A stretch of 8,241 nucleotides of DNA from Burkholderiaceae bacterium (GTDB taxonomy: Bacteria > Pseudomonadota > Gammaproteobacteria > Burkholderiales > Burkholderiaceae_C). Position 1 is the first letter of the stretch; the number at the start of each line of letters is the position of its first letter. The notes beneath the pieces are model-generated. The model did no database searches, was not told where the DNA came from, and saw only the letters and a program-made list of their open reading frames with translations. The position numbers and the translations under genes are program-made. The stretch lies in contig JANREF010000079.1 in assembly GCA_030726195.1 (NCBI GenBank), positions 447 to 8,687 on the forward strand. The letters run 5' to 3'. Shown in pieces: positions 6,992 through 8,241 of the stretch.

Positions 6992-7960
6992 ATGAGCGAC
7001 ACCGCCACCAGCACCTCCAAGCCCTACGACGCAACGGCCAAGCAAAAGTCCAGCGACAAAGTCTCGCGCATACCCATCAAAGTCGTACAGGGTGAGACAC
7101 TCAAAAAGCCGGACTGGATTCGCGTGCGCGCGGGCAGCCCCAACACGCGCTTTTACGAAATCAAAGACATACTGCGCCAAAACAAATTGGTCACTGTGTG
7201 CGAAGAGGCCTCATGCCCCAACATCGGCGAGTGCTTTGGCAAGGGTACGGCCACATTCATGATCATGGGCGACAAGTGCACGCGCCGCTGCCCGTTTTGT
7301 GATGTGGGCCACGGCCGCCCTGACCCGCTGGACGTCGACGAACCCCGCAACTTGGGCGCCACCATTGCGGCGCTCAAGCTCAACTATGTGGTGATCACCA
7401 GTGTGGACCGCGACGACTTGCGCGACGGTGGCGCGGGTCACTTTGTGGCCTGCATTGAAGAGGTGCGCAAGCAGTCGCCCAACACACAAATTGAAGTGCT
7501 GGTGCCCGACTTTAGAGGCCGCGATGACCGCGCCTTAGAGATTTTGAAAGCCGCGCCACCTGATGTCATGAACCACAACATGGAAACCGTGCCGCGCTTG
7601 TACAAAGAAGCCAGGCCTGGCTCAGACTACGCCTTCAGCTTGAACCTGTTGAAGAAGTTCAAGGCGCTGTTTCCAAACGTCCCGACCAAAAGCGGCCTGA
7701 TGGTGGGCTTGGGCGAAACCGACGAGGAAATCTTGGCGGTGATGCAAGACATGCGCGACCACAACATCGACATGCTCACCATTGGCCAATACTTGGCGCC
7801 CAGCGGACACCACATTCCAGTGCGCCGCTACGTGCACCCAGACACCTTCAAAATGTTTGAGCAACGCGCCAAAGACATGGGTTTTAGCCACGCCGCCGTA
7901 GGCGCCATGGTGCGCTCCAGCTACCACGCCGACGTGCAAGCACACGCGGCTGGCGTGTAA
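6992..7960 (+). CDS. lipA: Lipoyl synthase (radical SAM)
   Basis: LipA inserts two sulfur atoms into protein-bound octanoyl chains to make lipoyl groups, using S-adenosylmethionine and consuming its own auxiliary iron-sulfur cluster. It has 322 residues. The auxiliary-cluster cysteines are Cys70, Cys75 and Cys81 ([12 protein letters not shown]), the radical-SAM cluster cysteines are Cys96, Cys100 and Cys103 (CTRRCPFC), and the C-terminal RSSYHAD (308-314) supplies the serine ligand of the auxiliary cluster. Other family stretches are [16 protein letters not shown] (136-151) and [11 protein letters not shown] (194-204). A GTG at 6974 is in frame, but I chose the ATG at 6992 for its GAGAG site eight bases upstream and normal [11 protein letters not shown] start. 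The first 25 residues are a polar, variable tail. It completes the pathway begun by lipB. Confidence 0.97.
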   Translation: MSDTATSTSKPYDATAKQKSSDKVSRIPIKVVQGETLKKPDWIRVRAGSPNTRFYEIKDILRQNKLVTVCEEASCPNIGECFGKGTATFMIMGDKCTRRCPFCDVGHGRPDPLDVDEPRNLGATIAALKLNYVVITSVDRDDLRDGGAGHFVACIEEVRKQSPNTQIEVLVPDFRGRDDRALEILKAAPPDVMNHNMETVPRLYKEARPGSDYAFSLNLLKKFKALFPNVPTKSGLMVGLGETDEEILAVMQDMRDHNIDMLTIGQYLAPSGHHIPVRRYVHPDTFKMFEQRAKDMGFSHAAVGAMVRSSYHADVQAHAAGV

Positions 7961-8115
7961 AACCCGAACCCGAACACAGCGTGGGCGCAGCAATAAGCAA
8001 GCAACCGCAACCATAACGACAACAGCACACATGGACAGCGAACCGTCATCCTAGGATGTGACGCGTTTGATTATCGATATGTGGTGTCTGGGGTCTGATA
8101 TGCGCCGTTGGGTGT
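7961..8115. other. Intergenic stretch after lipA with a short palindrome
   Basis: No gene is supported here. It begins with a tandem AACCCG repeat right after the lipA stop. A 12-bp perfect palindrome CATCCTAGGATG lies at 8047-8058 within imperfect arms CGTCA (8044-8048) and TGACG (8059-8063). It is followed on the plus strand by CGTTTGATTAT, which is too weak a T tract for a confident terminator. If lipA and the fragment at the right edge do converge, this is where a shared terminator would be expected, but I cannot show one. Confidence 0.35.
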
Positions 8116-8241
8116 CTAACGTCGGGTACGGGTGTCGCGTCTCCAGTCACAGGTTTTTAGTCTTTTATATTCGCTTACGTTTAACTTCCACACCATGGCC
8201 AACACTTCAGGCGCAAGCCACGCATCGACTTGGGCCATTGC
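8116..8241 (-). CDS. Possible C-terminal end of an unidentified gene (cut by right edge)
   Basis: Reading leftward from the window edge, 41 codons stay open to a TAG at 8116-8118. The first half looks protein-like (AQVDAWLAPEVLAMVWKLNV), with a hydrophobic-amphipathic pattern. The last part is strongly basic (KRLKTCDWRRDTRTRR) and may be read-through into non-conserved DNA. It would converge on lipA. I do not recognise the family. The competing plus-strand reading from the ATG at 8194 gives a Ser/Ala/Thr/His-rich peptide without a ribosome binding site, typical of an antisense shadow, so I favour this strand. Equally, the whole stretch may be non-coding. Confidence is low because only 41 residues are visible. 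Confidence 0.3.
   Translation of the reverse strand, partial: AMAQVDAWLAPEVLAMVWKLNVSEYKRLKTCDWRRDTRTRR

Noticed and set aside
7961..7978. Tandem AACCCG copies as a repeat array
   Set aside because: Only two imperfectly continued copies are present, which is too few to support a repeat element or CRISPR-like array.
8194..8241. New plus-strand gene starting at the ATG at 8194
   Set aside because: There is no ribosome binding site, and the 15 visible residues are Ser/Ala/Thr/His-rich, which fits an antisense reading. It cannot be excluded from so short a stretch.

Overview
The window reads as ordinary chromosomal housekeeping DNA from a betaproteobacterium, most likely a member of the Burkholderiales close to the Comamonadaceae. 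The grounds are the protein character (AtpB with RLFGN, AtpA with the SVSRVGG stretch, a LipB with an insertion before GKISALG), the moderately high G+C, and the divergent pairing of the atp operon with a DUF493-lipB-lipA operon. The family placement rests on recalled sequence character, not on a search.

Positions 1-5806, minus strand: the F1Fo ATP synthase operon in the classic order atpI-atpB-atpE-atpF-atpH-atpA-atpG-atpD. It reads from right to left, and atpD is cut by the left edge of the window. All subunits present look intact and carry their functional residues: AtpE Asp60, AtpB Arg220, and the AtpA P-loop and arginine finger. An Asp at the ion site with no Gln/Glu/Ser/Thr sodium ligands points to proton coupling. 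Spacers are short (14-97 bp). Two spacers hold hairpins, and atpE has a U-rich leader with a strong ribosome binding site, which fits the need for many c subunits per complex.

Positions 5807-5989: a 183-bp divergent control region. A perfect TATAAT facing left is a good candidate for the atp promoter. A GATAAT facing right lies so close to the next ATG that the transcript may be leaderless.

Positions 5990-7960, plus strand: a lipoate biosynthesis operon. It comprises a DUF493/YbeD-family protein, lipB (octanoyl-ACP:protein transferase, GTG start) and lipA (radical-SAM lipoyl synthase). LipB moves octanoyl groups to carrier lipoyl domains and LipA inserts two sulfurs. The lipoylated 2-oxoacid dehydrogenases feed NADH to respiration, whose proton gradient the ATP synthase uses, so the two operons are linked in physiology if not necessarily in regulation.

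Positions 7961-8241: about 155 bp with no convincing gene, containing a short palindrome, then a possible C-terminal fragment of an unidentified gene converging from the right edge. I found no phage, transposon, CRISPR, toxin-antitoxin, tRNA/rRNA or defence signature, and nothing I would call a previously undescribed system. The observations worth checking are regulatory or concern lineage-specific protein extensions.
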